From Lumbricus rubellus (taxonomy: Eukaryota > Annelida > Clitellata > Crassiclitellata > Lumbricidae), in assembly GCA_945859605.1 (NCBI GenBank), contig OX243812.1, positions 52,156,342-52,220,341 of the forward strand: a stretch of 64,000 nt of DNA. The letters are read 5' to 3'. Position numbers and translations under genes: made by a program. This document shows, in pieces, positions 44,638 through 55,132 of this stretch (position 1 is its first letter; the number at the start of each line of letters is the position of its first letter). The notes below the pieces were generated by a model that had not been told where the DNA came from, did no database searches, and saw only the letters and a program-made list of their open reading frames with translations.

Positions 44638-44976
44638 TGTGGGAGGCCCGTCTCGGGGATATTATTAGCAGTTTAAATTGTTGATAATTATATTGAACAT
44701 TACTGACAATTAATTTCAAGAGACTTTACCGATATAATGGAAATTTATTTAAACATTGCAGCGCTTGTACGGCGTGGGTTAGCCTATGCGTAGGAAGGCG
44801 TTACGTTAGGTGCGTTAAATTTTGATACCGCAGACTGTGGCTAAGAGGCCACACTAGCGTTGATAATTATTGTGGAATAATTATTGGATTGTAAATCGTA
44901 GGATTTGAAGATTTAATAGCGTATAGCTATTTGTGAATATTACCACTTAGAAAAAAGTAAGTGAGTAAGGAGAAAG
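44638..44976 (+). other. 5' leader of the Gmr1-like element
   Basis: Begins TGTGGGAGGCCCGTCTCGGG right after the LTR, where a primer site should be. It is not the usual tRNA 3'-end complement that I can recognise. Otherwise non-coding up to ATG 44977. Confidence 0.6.
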
Positions 44977-47900
44977 ATGTCCACTGGCGCAGATTTAAAG
45001 ACGTGGCTTGACATGGGAAAACTGTTGCAGTACGAGGGAGAACAGTTGAAAGAGTTTGTCAAAGAAAGACAAGACGAACAGCGACGACAGAGAATTGAGG
45101 AGAGAGAGGAGAAGAAAGAAAGTGAAGCAAGAGCAGAGGCAAAAGCTGCACGAGAAGAGGCACAAGCAGCCAGAGCACAAGAAGAGGCAAAAGCTCTTAG
45201 AGCACAAGAATTAGAATTGGCGAGGATAGCGAATGCCAGACTTGAAAGAGAGGCGAATGACGCCAGACTTGAAAGAGAGGCGAATGATGCCAGACTTGAA
45301 CGAGAAAGTCGAGTGAATGACGCCAGACTTGAAAGAGAGGCGAATGATGCCAGACTTGAACGAGAAAGTCGAGTGAATGAGGCCAGACTTGAACGGGAAG
45401 CAGCCGAATGTCAGGCTAGGCTAAATATGGATCTGGAAATCAAAAGGCTTGAGTGTGAAATGAGAATTAAAGAGATAGATTATAGGAATAATCAGAATAG
45501 AGGTGAAGCCACGTTCACGATGGTTGGCGATGGTTCGTACCAAGGAAACCATAACCATAATAAAGGGATGAAGGACATTAAGTTTCCTATATTTAACGAA
45601 AATAAAGATTGCCTGGATGCGTATCTCTTAAGATTTGAAAGGACGTGCGCAGCATGCGAAGTAGCAACAGAGAATTGGTCTCTGATGTTGGCTAAGCATC
45701 TTGAAAGAAAAGCGCTAGAAGTATATCAAAGATTATCGACAGAGGAAACGCAGAGTTACGAGTGTTTGAAGAAACACCTGTTAAAGAGGTTTCAATTGAC
45801 AGAGGGTGGATACCGCACCAAATTTAAGACGAGTAAAATGGAATCAGGTGAGACACCTTCGAACTTTGTGCATAGGTTGAGGAGATATATGCAGCAGTGG
45901 TTACTCCAGGCTGGATTCGAGAAAACTTATGAAGGAATGGAGGGTCTGTTATTGAAGGATCAATTTTTTCTGACATGCAGCAATGAACTCAAGATGTTTA
46001 TCAAGGAAAAAGGTAAGATGAGTTTAGAGGACACCTTGAGTTGTGCAGAGTCGTATATCGAAGCACACGGATATAAATATGCTGAGAGTAATTTGAGACC
46101 TCCAGGAAAATTCAGTAACGACAGACCGAATGTGAAACAGTTCGATGATAAATCTAGAGAGAGATTTAACGGAAACATGAATAGAGGGCGAGGAGAAATA
46201 AGACATAACAAAGAAATGAACAATAATGGGAATATGAACAGAGGGTTCAGTCGTGAAAGAGAACAGGCGGCTGAGCATAAAATAACTTGCTTCGCGTGTG
46301 GTAGAAACGGGCACAAAGCATACGATTGCGTGCACAAACAAAAGGGATTTGTTAAACATACAGCAGCAGCTGTGCAAATCTACGAGAATAGAGCATACAA
46401 GAAAACGCAAGCAAATGAAATGTTGAAATTAGGCGAAGTTGCAAGAGACGTGGAAGATAAAGTCGAAGGAAGTAAAGAGGGATTACCAATACAAATGGCA
46501 GCAAGTACTGTGGTTAAAGAAAGGAGAGATGACTACAGTGACTTAGAGAATAAAAATGAAGGTCAAATAAAGGTGAATGGAGTGAGTACCAGTTGTTTGT
46601 ATGACTCGGGATCGAGTACATGCATTATAAAGAGATCACTAGTCGATGATAGCGATTTCACGGGAAGAGAAACGCAATGCATATTAGTCGATGGAACATT
46701 GAGAAATTTTCCGACAGCAAGGATTAATATTGAAAGCGAATATTTTACCGGGAACGTTGAAGCGATGGTGATGAAGGAACCGGTGAAACCAGTAATTATC
46801 GGTCGGATCAAAGGTTTAAAATATCTAGTAGTAAATGACACTACAGATGACGTGATTAAATGTGATCAGAATGATAAAGAAGATACCGAGAATAAAGATG
46901 AGAGATCGGAAAGGATTGAGAATAAAAGAATAATTGAGAAATCCTTGAGTGTAGAATCACAAGGACAAAGAGCTAAAAAGAAAGTTCGTTTTGTGTGTGA
47001 CGTCACGAACGAGTTAAGTGATGATGTAATGGATGACGTCGTAGAGAGTGATGACGTACGACAAATGACAGCAGCAGTGGAAACCAGAGCGGAATCTAAG
47101 AAAGTAACTAGATACAAACCGCTGAAAGTCACTGAGATGCCGAATTTGAATGTAACGACGAAGGAAGTCCAAGAATTACAAAGGAAAGATGAGACTTTGA
47201 AGAAATATTGGAACAAAGCAATAGATTGGAGTGATGATGACAGTGTAACAGAAGAAGTTCTTTATGTGAAGAAGAACGGACTGTTGTATAGAAGATTCAA
47301 GGAGAAATCGAAAGATGATGCAAAGTGGCAATTAATGGTCCCGAAGGAACTTAGAGATAAAGTGTTAGCAGTGGCCCATAACTCGCTATTGTCAGCACAT
47401 CTGGGTATGAGGAAAACCCATGATAAGATTGTGAATGAATTTCATTGGCCATCGATAGGACCAGATATTAGAAGGTATGTCCTGAGTTGTGATATATGCC
47501 AAAAGTCGGTGGACAAAAAGGTGAATTACAGGGCACCGATGGGACATCTTCCGGTACTAGATGTACCATTCAAACATGTCTGTGTAGACATTATCGGAGT
47601 GATAGAGCCGATGTCATCAAGGGGCTATCGTTATATATTAACGATAATTGATTTGAGTACCAGATACCCAGAAGCAATTCCGCTTAAAGGTATAACTACA
47701 GAGGAGGTGGCTGAAGCCTTGTTCAATTTTTATTGTCGTATGGGGGTACCTCAGAAAATCCATACTGACAGGGGAAGCCAATTCACTTCCGAACTGATGG
47801 CTGAGGTTAACAAGATGTTGTTAATCAAGCATACTTTTACTAGCCCGTACCATGCTATGGGAAATGGATGTGTGGAGAGACTTAATGGGACAATCAAAGC

Positions 47901-49815
47901 AACGTTGAGAAAGTTGATAGGTGAACAGGTCAAGGAATGGGATAGATACCTGGCACCTTTGTTGTTCGCATTACGTGATACTGTACATGAAAGTCACGGG
48001 TTCACACCCTTTGAATTAATCTTTGGAAGGTCATGTAGGGGACCAATACAGATATTAAAGGAACTTTGGACAAATGAGAAAGTGGAAGATGAAGTAAAAG
48101 ATGTTTATTCATACATGACCGATTTGAGAGAAAGAATAGAAGAAACATGCGACATGGCACAGAAGGCCATACATAAAGCCAATGACAAGAATAAGAAGTA
48201 TTATGATAAGAAGGCACGTTACAGAAAGTTGGATGTAGGAGATAAGGTTTTATTGCTGTTACCCAGTTGTAACAATAAAATGCTTGTTAAATGGCAGGGA
48301 CCATATGTGGTGAGAGGTAAAATAGGAGATTATGATTACAAAGTGGAAATTGAGGGTGGAAAACTCAAAACGTACCACATCAATATACTGAAGAAGTATT
48401 ATGAGAGAAATGAAGGAGAGGATGATGTAGAAACGTCAGCGTACGTATCGGCGATAGTACATGATGGTAAAGATGGTGAAGATGAAGAGGAAGAAATATT
48501 GAGTTTATATGTAAGCAAACAAACAGAAACTTACAAAGATGTGGATATCAATCCTAAGTTGGAAGAAAAGCAGAAAAGAGAGTTAGAGGGATTATTGAGA
48601 GAATATGAAGACATATTCAGTGATAAACCAGGAAGGACAGATATGGTTAAGCACGAGATTCATCTGACGAGTGATGAACCGATTCGGTTGCGAGCTTATC
48701 CAACGCCATATCATCTTCAAGCAGAGATAAACAAGGAATTAGAGACGATGTTGGAAAATGGAATTATAGAAAGATCAGAAGCAGCGTATGCAGCGCCACT
48801 GGTAGTTGTTAAGAAGGCAGATGGAAGTAATAGACTTTGCTGCAATTATAAACAACTCAACAAAGTGACAGTATTCGATCCAGAACCAATGATGTCGAAT
48901 GAGGATATTTTCAACAAACTCAGTGGAAGCAAGTTGTATAGTAAATTTGATTTCTGCAAAGGGTATTGGCAGATACCAATGAGTGAAGAATCGAAAGACT
49001 TGACGACATTTATCTGTGCGAGTGGGTTGTATAGATTTAATGTACTTCCATTTGGACTGGTCAATAGTGCGTCCAGTTACAATCGATTGATACGAAAAAT
49101 ACTATATGGAACTGAGAACTTGGAGAGCTATGTGGATGATATACTTGCTCATACAAGAGGTTGGGATGAACATATGAAGACGTTAAGAGAGTTTTTCATG
49201 AGAGTGAGGAAGGCTCATTTGACATTGAAGCCTAAGAAGTGTTCATTGGGATATGGCAGAATAGATTTTCTAGGCCATACATTGGACAACGACGATATTA
49301 GCCCTAAGGGAGAATCTGTTGATAAGATTGTGGACATGCCACAACCAAAGATAAAGAGACAAGTGAGAAGTTTCATAGGAGCAATAAATTATTATCAAAA
49401 ATTTATTCCACATTGCGCAGAAGTAATGGCTCCGTTGAGCGACTTAACCAAGAAGTCAGCTCCTAATAATGTTGAATGGAACCAGGAATTAGGTGAAAGT
49501 TTTAAGCAGTTGAAAGAAGCACTAGCCAAGACACCAATCCTTAGGTTACCAGATCTCGAGAAGGAATTCATTATACAGACAGATGCATCAGGAAAAGGAA
49601 TAGGTTGTGTTCTTATTCAGCAGTATGAAGGAACAAACCATCCAATTGCATATGCTAGTAGGAAACTATTGGAAAGAGAGATGCGATACTCAGTAGAAGA
49701 GAGGGAATGTTTAGCCATAATGTGGGGAATCAGTAGATTTGATCGATACTTGTGTGGAAGAAAGTTTGTGATCGAGACTGACCACTGTGGACTACAATAC
49801 ATGAAAGAAGGGTGA
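44977..49815 (+). CDS. Gag-Pol of the Gmr1-like element, integrase before RT, 1612 aa
   Basis: Order: coiled-coil Gag extension with RLEREANDA-type repeats (residues 20-175); capsid with a SCAN-like helical region (about 265-365, including LLLKDQFFLTCSNELKMFI); CCHC knuckle CFACGRNGHKAYDC (438-451); protease YDSGSSTCII (about 541-550); integrase HHCC finger (about 802-842); core Asp871-Asp931-Glu967 (D-x59-D-x35-E); GPY-like KWQGPYVV; reverse transcriptase with Asp1325 and YVDD 1385-1388; RNase H with Asp1536, Glu1577 and Asp1602. The frame ends at TGA 49813-49815, before the last RNase H block; the same frame continues 39 codons to TAG at 49933. The family's usual order is Gag-PR-IN-RT-RH, as seen here. 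The truncation removes the last acidic RNase H position. Confidence 0.95.
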   Translation: MSTGADLKTWLDMGKLLQYEGEQLKEFVKERQDEQRRQRIEEREEKKESEARAEAKAAREEAQAARAQEEAKALRAQELELARIANARLEREANDARLEREANDARLERESRVNDARLEREANDARLERESRVNEARLEREAAECQARLNMDLEIKRLECEMRIKEIDYRNNQNRGEATFTMVGDGSYQGNHNHNKGMKDIKFPIFNENKDCLDAYLLRFERTCAACEVATENWSLMLAKHLERKALEVYQRLSTEETQSYECLKKHLLKRFQLTEGGYRTKFKTSKMESGETPSNFVHRLRRYMQQWLLQAGFEKTYEGMEGLLLKDQFFLTCSNELKMFIKEKGKMSLEDTLSCAESYIEAHGYKYAESNLRPPGKFSNDRPNVKQFDDKSRERFNGNMNRGRGEIRHNKEMNNNGNMNRGFSREREQAAEHKITCFACGRNGHKAYDCVHKQKGFVKHTAAAVQIYENRAYKKTQANEMLKLGEVARDVEDKVEGSKEGLPIQMAASTVVKERRDDYSDLENKNEGQIKVNGVSTSCLYDSGSSTCIIKRSLVDDSDFTGRETQCILVDGTLRNFPTARINIESEYFTGNVEAMVMKEPVKPVIIGRIKGLKYLVVNDTTDDVIKCDQNDKEDTENKDERSERIENKRIIEKSLSVESQGQRAKKKVRFVCDVTNELSDDVMDDVVESDDVRQMTAAVETRAESKKVTRYKPLKVTEMPNLNVTTKEVQELQRKDETLKKYWNKAIDWSDDDSVTEEVLYVKKNGLLYRRFKEKSKDDAKWQLMVPKELRDKVLAVAHNSLLSAHLGMRKTHDKIVNEFHWPSIGPDIRRYVLSCDICQKSVDKKVNYRAPMGHLPVLDVPFKHVCVDIIGVIEPMSSRGYRYILTIIDLSTRYPEAIPLKGITTEEVAEALFNFYCRMGVPQKIHTDRGSQFTSELMAEVNKMLLIKHTFTSPYHAMGNGCVERLNGTIKATLRKLIGEQVKEWDRYLAPLLFALRDTVHESHGFTPFELIFGRSCRGPIQILKELWTNEKVEDEVKDVYSYMTDLRERIEETCDMAQKAIHKANDKNKKYYDKKARYRKLDVGDKVLLLLPSCNNKMLVKWQGPYVVRGKIGDYDYKVEIEGGKLKTYHINILKKYYERNEGEDDVETSAYVSAIVHDGKDGEDEEEEILSLYVSKQTETYKDVDINPKLEEKQKRELEGLLREYEDIFSDKPGRTDMVKHEIHLTSDEPIRLRAYPTPYHLQAEINKELETMLENGIIERSEAAYAAPLVVVKKADGSNRLCCNYKQLNKVTVFDPEPMMSNEDIFNKLSGSKLYSKFDFCKGYWQIPMSEESKDLTTFICASGLYRFNVLPFGLVNSASSYNRLIRKILYGTENLESYVDDILAHTRGWDEHMKTLREFFMRVRKAHLTLKPKKCSLGYGRIDFLGHTLDNDDISPKGESVDKIVDMPQPKIKRQVRSFIGAINYYQKFIPHCAEVMAPLSDLTKKSAPNNVEWNQELGESFKQLKEALAKTPILRLPDLEKEFIIQTDASGKGIGCVLIQQYEGTNHPIAYASRKLLEREMRYSVEERECLAIMWGISRFDRYLCGRKFVIETDHCGLQYMKEG
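45229..45400 (+). repeat. In-frame tandem repeats in the gag coiled coil
   Basis: GCCAGACTTGAAAGAGAGGC-type units recur in frame, and a longer unit containing CGAGAAAGTCGAGTGAATGA is duplicated. This lengthens the charged coiled coil. Confidence 0.85.
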
Positions 49816-50087
49816 ATGAAGAATGCAAGAGTGATGAGGTGGAGTCTTGCTCTTCAAAATTATTGCTTTACAATTCGATACATTAAGGGAAGCAGTAATG
49901 TAGTTTCTGATTATTTGAGTAGAGGTTTGACCTAGTACTTGAGTAAGTCAATAGTAAGTACTGATTAGATGTAGATAAGATATAATTCAGTTATGTTGTG
50001 TTGTTTTGTAAGGTAGAGAAAGGAAGTTGATGAAAAATTAGTGAATTGATAATTAGGTAAGTTGTTAAAGCCTGATTACAGACTTTC

Positions 50088-50097
50088 GAAGGAGGGG
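50088..50097 (+). other. Polypurine tract of the Gmr1-like element
   Basis: GAAGGAGGGG, followed by TATT and the 3' LTR. Likely plus-strand primer. Confidence 0.7.
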
Positions 50098-50101
50098 TAT
50101 T

Positions 50102-51133
50102 TGTAGCGAATTATTGCGCTATTATCGATTAAACTAATTTGTTATCAACATTAATTCTTAATTATAGGTAAGAGTTAAGATAGAGTAATTACTGGCGTTG
50201 TTTAGTTATTTAATCATTTGGCGAAAATGAGCAATATAACTTGAAATTATAAGTCACGTGACGTGGTAACTTAGCAACGCAACGTGACGTCATGACGTTG
50301 TCATGGCAATTACCTTGACATTGACGGTTAAAAGTAAATAGACGAATCAGGGACGTGGAAATCGATTTAAAACCGAAAAGTTACACGTCAGAGGATTTTG
50401 AAACAGGAATAAGTGATTCCTGTGCATGGACGTCAAGAGAGAGAGTTGGATTGTAGAAACAATCTTCTCTAAAAGTTATATTTGGCGGCCAGGAAGAGAG
50501 TTGTTGGACGTGGTTAATAGAATATTGAAGCGTCGTGTGAGGACAATAGGTTGCGAGACAGAATTCTGCTGAATAGATTCTGGTGGCTCGTTTTGGGAAC
50601 CTTTTGGTCAAGGCGTGTGTGGTTGTGGAACGATTGACGGTTGGTTGGAAGAATATTCAGACGTTGTCGAGTATCACTTTGGGTGATCGGTGACTTGTGT
50701 GTGTTCGCCTGCATTGCGACGCATCACATTTATTTGAATTCAACGGCTGATGGTGGTGTTGTGAATCTACATAAACATTGGAGATGACTTGGTTCGTCAT
50801 AGACCGAATTCTTCTACAGTGAAATTATTCTCACACATCATATTCGAAGCACATGGTTGCATATTCATCGAACTTCGAGCAAGACAGTTTACACAAGAAG
50901 CTGAACTATATTCCGAAGAAACTTTCATCTGTCAAGATCAGATAAGAATAATTAGAATATAATAATTATTAATAATCAACGCCAAATAAGTAATTAGGTT
51001 ACGGCATTGATGTATGTTGACTTTCTATTTTAAATATATATTTCATTATTAATATTGGTTCTCTTGTGCTATGATATTAGGAGTCCAGTAATTTTCTAAC
51101 TCGAATTCACGGCCTAGTTAGATAACGGCTACA
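50102..51133 (+). repeat. 3' LTR of the Gmr1-like element
   Basis: 1032 bp; no difference from the 5' LTR seen in the segments compared. Confidence 0.95.
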
Positions 51134-51618
51134 TGGGATTATGTTCTATACAGGGTGGGCGCATCTTGAACCCAGTGCAAAACAGAGGAAATCAGAAATG
51201 AGCCAAAGCATACGTCGGGAGGGGATGGTCGGCCGAGGAGAGGACGGACAGGGATTGAGTCCGGTCTCCTCTCGGGAGAAGGGGGGTAAAAGTTTCTTAC
51301 AACACAGCGATCACGCCAGCAAATAATCAGTATAGTGCGGCGTGATACTAGTTCTTTGCACCTGGCTGCTATGGGTTTCAAGGTAAATTGACCTGTGTAG
51401 CCTACATGTTCCTCAAGTACAGGCTCCTTCATTACATGCCCCACCGTACCCAAACTCATGTCAGAAATGCAAAAGTCTACAATATTCATGTCAAAATAGT
51501 GAGTCGCCAGTCTGAATAAACTGTAGCCTGATGCTTTCTTCATATTTCAAGTAATGCAACGACGGTGGTAATTGCTGGAACAATGGCGCACAGAGACTTA
51601 CTGTATGAAACGTCATCT

Positions 51619-52018
51619 CTGGGCTAGTGCCCGACGTCCGTTATAAAGGACGCTTACATTGCAATCGAAATTTCCTTTGGAAAACTTGCGGCAATTGGGA
51701 TAATATTTTGTCAGGATATTGACCATTATGGCTACTACAAAGAACATTTACACTTTCTCTAAATTCCTCCTCGTTCAATACCAAACATAAATATAATAGC
51801 TAAGGGTAGCGAGGATTCTAGACATGCTGCAATAGACACATTAGCACAAGCAATAAAATATTTCTAATCCACATAATCCGGCAATCAAAATAGTGGAATC
51901 TGTAGCCAATTGACCCACCAATTTAAAAAAATAGTGATGACTATATTATACAGTTAGCTCTAATTTTGGCAACGTGTTTTCTGAGCGTCCTTTATAACGG
52001 ACGTCGGGCACTAATGGG
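51619..52018. mobile_element. piggyBac-like MITE, 400 bp
   Basis: Left CTGGGCTAGTGCCCGACG and right CGTCGGGCACTAATGGG, followed by TTAA (52019-52022). Subterminal palindrome-like GTCCGTTATAAAGGAC near both ends. The left TTAA is missing (flank ATCT), so that end is altered. Confidence 0.7.
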
Positions 52019-52486
52019 TTAAAGGGTATGTCAGGCTGAAACTTTAAAGACCTTTTGGGATCATACCGACAAAGCAGTCAGTGTAGGGCTTCCCGTGACT
52101 ATGCGACACCTTTCAAGCTGATCTTAGTTTCACCAACTATTGAACACTGCTATTTTTCACTTGACTTGGACCGGGCCCGGGTAAAGGTCGCTATATAAAT
52201 TTTTTTTCGAATGATTGATACCGTTACCACAGAGCGCGTTTAGGCATACACATGACCTCAGTAGTAAACTACAGTCCACGGTTCACGCACCTCAAAGCGA
52301 ATTTTAAATTCGCATTATCATTTTCATTATTTTGCTATTATCGAACTGTCATTAATTTGATAAGTTAGCACGCCTGAACAAAAAGAATCTTGTAATGTAC
52401 AACCCCCAGCGGCGTTTGTAAAATAGCGCTATAATTTTATCTAGGCGACATCTGCGAACGAATAATAAAATTGGATGAGACGGCGA

Positions 52487-52498
52487 CCGCCATGTTGG
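52487..52498 (+). promoter_or_regulatory. YY1-like motif upstream of the GRK gene
   Basis: CCGCCATGTTGG about 90 bases before the GRK start codon, a common core-promoter element of animal housekeeping genes. Its ATG is out of frame with the kinase. Confidence 0.4.
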
Positions 52499-52587
52499 AT
52501 CTTAACCACACCCAGCAGAGTTTATAAGGAGTAAATTGACAGAAAATCGATCTCTTTCGCGCATTTAGGAATTTAATTTAGTATTCG

Positions 52588-52639
52588 ATGGAATTAGAGA
52601 ATATAGTCGCAAATACGGTGTATTTGAAGGCTCGAGAAG
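52588..52639 (+). CDS. First coding exon of a GRK4/5/6-type receptor kinase
   Basis: ATG GAA TTA GAG ... GAA G, then donor GTGAGA. Encodes MELENIVANTVYLKARE plus one base of Gly. These 17 residues match the distinctive N-terminal helix of GRK4/5/6 kinases (one difference from GRK5 and GRK6), which contacts active receptors and the kinase domain. The proteins phosphorylate agonist-occupied G-protein-coupled receptors at the membrane. Vertebrate genes of this family also break after this exon before a long intron. The next expected exon (a Gly/Lys/Arg-rich lipid-binding segment) was not found up to 64000, so the gene continues beyond the window. GRK5 versus GRK6 orthology cannot be decided from this exon. 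Confidence 0.85.
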
Positions 52640-53355
52640 GTGAGAAATGTGTCACTCACTTCATCTGGTTACAGGTTGTGCCTCTGCTAATAAATGCTGC
52701 CATGAGATTATGGTTATCGGCGAAATCCCTGTTTTGCTCGGGATGACTCTCTGCATTAAACCAACGTAACTAGTGAAGTAAGGAAAATCGATTAGTGGGT
52801 GGAATTTCAATTCGATGTGTGCGTTACGATGTTTCAAATGTGCAGGTGTTCTTGTGCTGTTCTTTAAATGCGATGCGACAGGGTTTGTTGCCATTATTCG
52901 ACGGTTGCGTCTTGTTCATTCCAGACGGCTTCAGCGGCTGCCTTGAAACGGTGGGTTATTAGAGGCGATTTCAATGATGGTGTTGTCGTATTAGAGACTG
53001 GAAGGCCATTTATTTATATTATATTTGAGAGTGTCGGAAAAGGAGTGTTTGGGATTTGGTGTATATGCACAGTACCTAAAAGTAGTTCTTGTATGTTTTA
53101 TAGTTTCCTTACTGCGTCCATTAACTTAATATCACGGGAAAGCAGTGCCAAAAGTGTAAAAAGATAAGTGCCAGGACGCCCTTTGCATTTTCAGGTGTGC
53201 TAGCCAAATAAGTGGCAGGACAGCATAGAGATTTGAAAATAAGTGCCAGGACACCGTCCATGACCGTCCTGCCACACTTTAAGCCCTGCAGGAAAGAGTA
53301 ACATAGACCTCTTTGTGGTATCCACTAAATACCCATATAGATCATCAACATACAT
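52640..53355. other. GRK intron 1, proximal part, nothing recognised
   Basis: Contains AAGTGCCAGGAC-type words repeated at about 53167 and 53242. No element ends defined. Confidence 0.45.
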
Positions 53356-53363
53356 GTTTTCTT

Positions 53364-53899
53364 GGTAAAACTCCAGTTTAGGTGCGTAAATTATTTTCTA
53401 CTCCAGTTCAGGTGCGTAAATTATTTTTCAATGTACACACTTACTTACAGTACTGACTTACTTCTTTCCTTGCTTACTCTAAGAAACGGAAGCTGGATGA
53501 CGGTAGGCTATTTTATATGTGCGAAATAGAAGCTGGATGAATTGAAAAACGCTTCAGAAACGGAAGCTGGATGAAGGTTTTTTATATGTGTGAACTGTGA
53601 AGTAGAAGCTGGATGAATTATTAAACGCTTAAGAAACGAAATGTGGATGAAAGTTTTACATGTGTAAAATAGAAGCTGGATGAAAGATAAAGCGATTGAG
53701 AAATCTAAGCTCTTTCAAGACTTTTTTTATCTCAAATAGAAGCTGGATTAACAAAAAAGTGTTAAATGCGGTTTCTATATATAGTTCCATTTACCAGCGC
53801 GGTCAATAAAGATAATTTCAGACAACTATCCACTTTGAAATCAGTAGAAATAATTCACGCACGAGAAAATAATTTACGCACCTAAACTGGAGTTTTACC
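53364..53899. mobile_element. Foldback element 3, 536 bp, with GAAGCTGGAT array
   Basis: Perfect 35-bp inverted ends starting GGTAAAACTCCAGTTTAGG (53364-53398 and 53865-53899); the left one is followed by a second tandem copy of its inner part. 8-bp duplication GTTTTCTT (53356-53363, 53900-53907). The interior has GAAGCTGGAT at 53489, 53529, 53563, 53605, 53672 and 53739, plus a degenerate copy near 53638, in two alternating contexts that make a unit of about 75 bases. No coding capacity. Confidence 0.88.
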
Positions 53900-54303
53900 G
53901 TTTTCTTTCCATCAGATCTGTTCAAGATCTGATCTTGTCACAGAAACCATTTTTGTATGGTTCGTCTTTCTGTCCTTGGGGATTGTGACTGGTTATATGC
54001 TTAATGGATTATGCGTTTGGAATGTGGTTTTGATTGAAGTGACCACCAATGTGTGCATTGTGATTACAACAGATTAGATTAGATTATGGGCCTATACATG
54101 GAGAAAGGTTTAAAGGTGAATGTTGAATGACAGTTTTTTGTCAGACCAAACATGCCAAACAGCTGTGTCCTATTGCTGAATTTATCACAGTGTGTCACCT
54201 AAAGAGTACTTGAGTTTTTACCTATCGGCTGCGATCTGACTTTTCACTGACTGAGCACGTTTCTTGTCTATAGCTTTGCTTTTAATTTAAGCAATCGTTA
54301 GAT

Positions 54304-54432
54304 CAGGGTTGGAATTGTCAAGGGTTTGGGCTTCAACCCCCTAGTCTTTCTAAGGACCCTGCAACAAAGTCTTCATTGCACATCCCAGCCCCACATAAAT
54401 CAATGTCTGACCCCCAGTTATTTTTCCACAAT
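54304..54432. mobile_element. hAT-type MITE, family B, decayed copy
   Basis: Left end CAGGGTTGGAATTGTC. The right part CCCCCAGTTATTTTTCCACA is the reverse complement of the left part of the 21665-21814 element. The terminal bases on the right are lost. Confidence 0.6.
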
Positions 54433-54684
54433 GGGAGGAAATTTTTGTGAACGGTTAAAAAAGGTTGTCAGAAATTTTGTGGTCAAACGGTGTCGTCGTT
54501 GTCTCCCTGAACGGTTGATGTTTGCCCCAAAGCTTAGAGATTAGATTGAACACAGGATTCAAATGATGAGCTCAGCATTTGAACGAGAAGTTAAATATTA
54601 TTATCTGTTTAAAGGTTGTCTAGTTCTAACAGCTGTTTATATTCACTTGATATTGATAACAATTGTTATGTCATTAAAGCGTGG

Positions 54685-54687
<3 letters not shown>

Positions 54688-54723
<36 letters not shown>
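54688..54723. repeat. (TA)n microsatellite
   Basis: About 17 uninterrupted TA units, followed by degenerate ATAC/ATAT sequence to about 54840. Confidence 0.95.
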
Positions 54724-54729
<6 letters not shown>

Positions 54730-55069
54730 CACACAAAACATTTATATAAATATATTATATTGTATGTGGTATATATGTTATATATAATTGTGTATATTTC
54801 ATATATATGTATAATTGTATATGATTTAATATATATGTGCGTGCATGTCTACATGCATGCAGTCATGCAATCACCTTGGAGAGGCCGTTAAATTAGTCTT
54901 GTATAATTGTTGTGTGTGTGTGTTGCTTTGGTCTTGTTTTGCTGCAGTTCAGCTGTCCCTCCACCCTGTGACCTTCTCATATGTGAAGGTGCATTATAAA
55001 TTAACATAATAGCTGTTCTTACATTGAGCTGTGATAGGGACACTGGGACAGGTTTATGGTGTATAGGCT

Positions 55070-55132
55070 ATGTTTAGTGGTTATTGTGCTCGCTCGGCAA
55101 CCAAGAGGCAGGGTTCAACTCCCATACAGGAC
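55070..55132 (+). mobile_element. tRNA-like SINE head
   Basis: TAGTGGTTATTGTGCTCGCT with B-box-like GGGTTCAACTCCC. Resembles a tRNA 5' half and T-arm, but no closed cloverleaf is apparent. Confidence 0.5.

Larger units (their letters stand above)
43606..51133 (+). mobile_element. Full-length Gmr1-like LTR retrotransposon, 7.5 kb
   Basis: Two 1032-bp LTRs (43606-44637, 50102-51133) in which I saw no difference, with TGTAGC/GCTACA ends. One long frame at 44977-49815 has integrase before reverse transcriptase. A polypurine tract lies before the 3' LTR. Flanks are TAGGA on the left and TGGGA on the right, so the 5-bp duplication carries one mismatch. LTR identity implies a very recent insertion. 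Confidence 0.95.
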
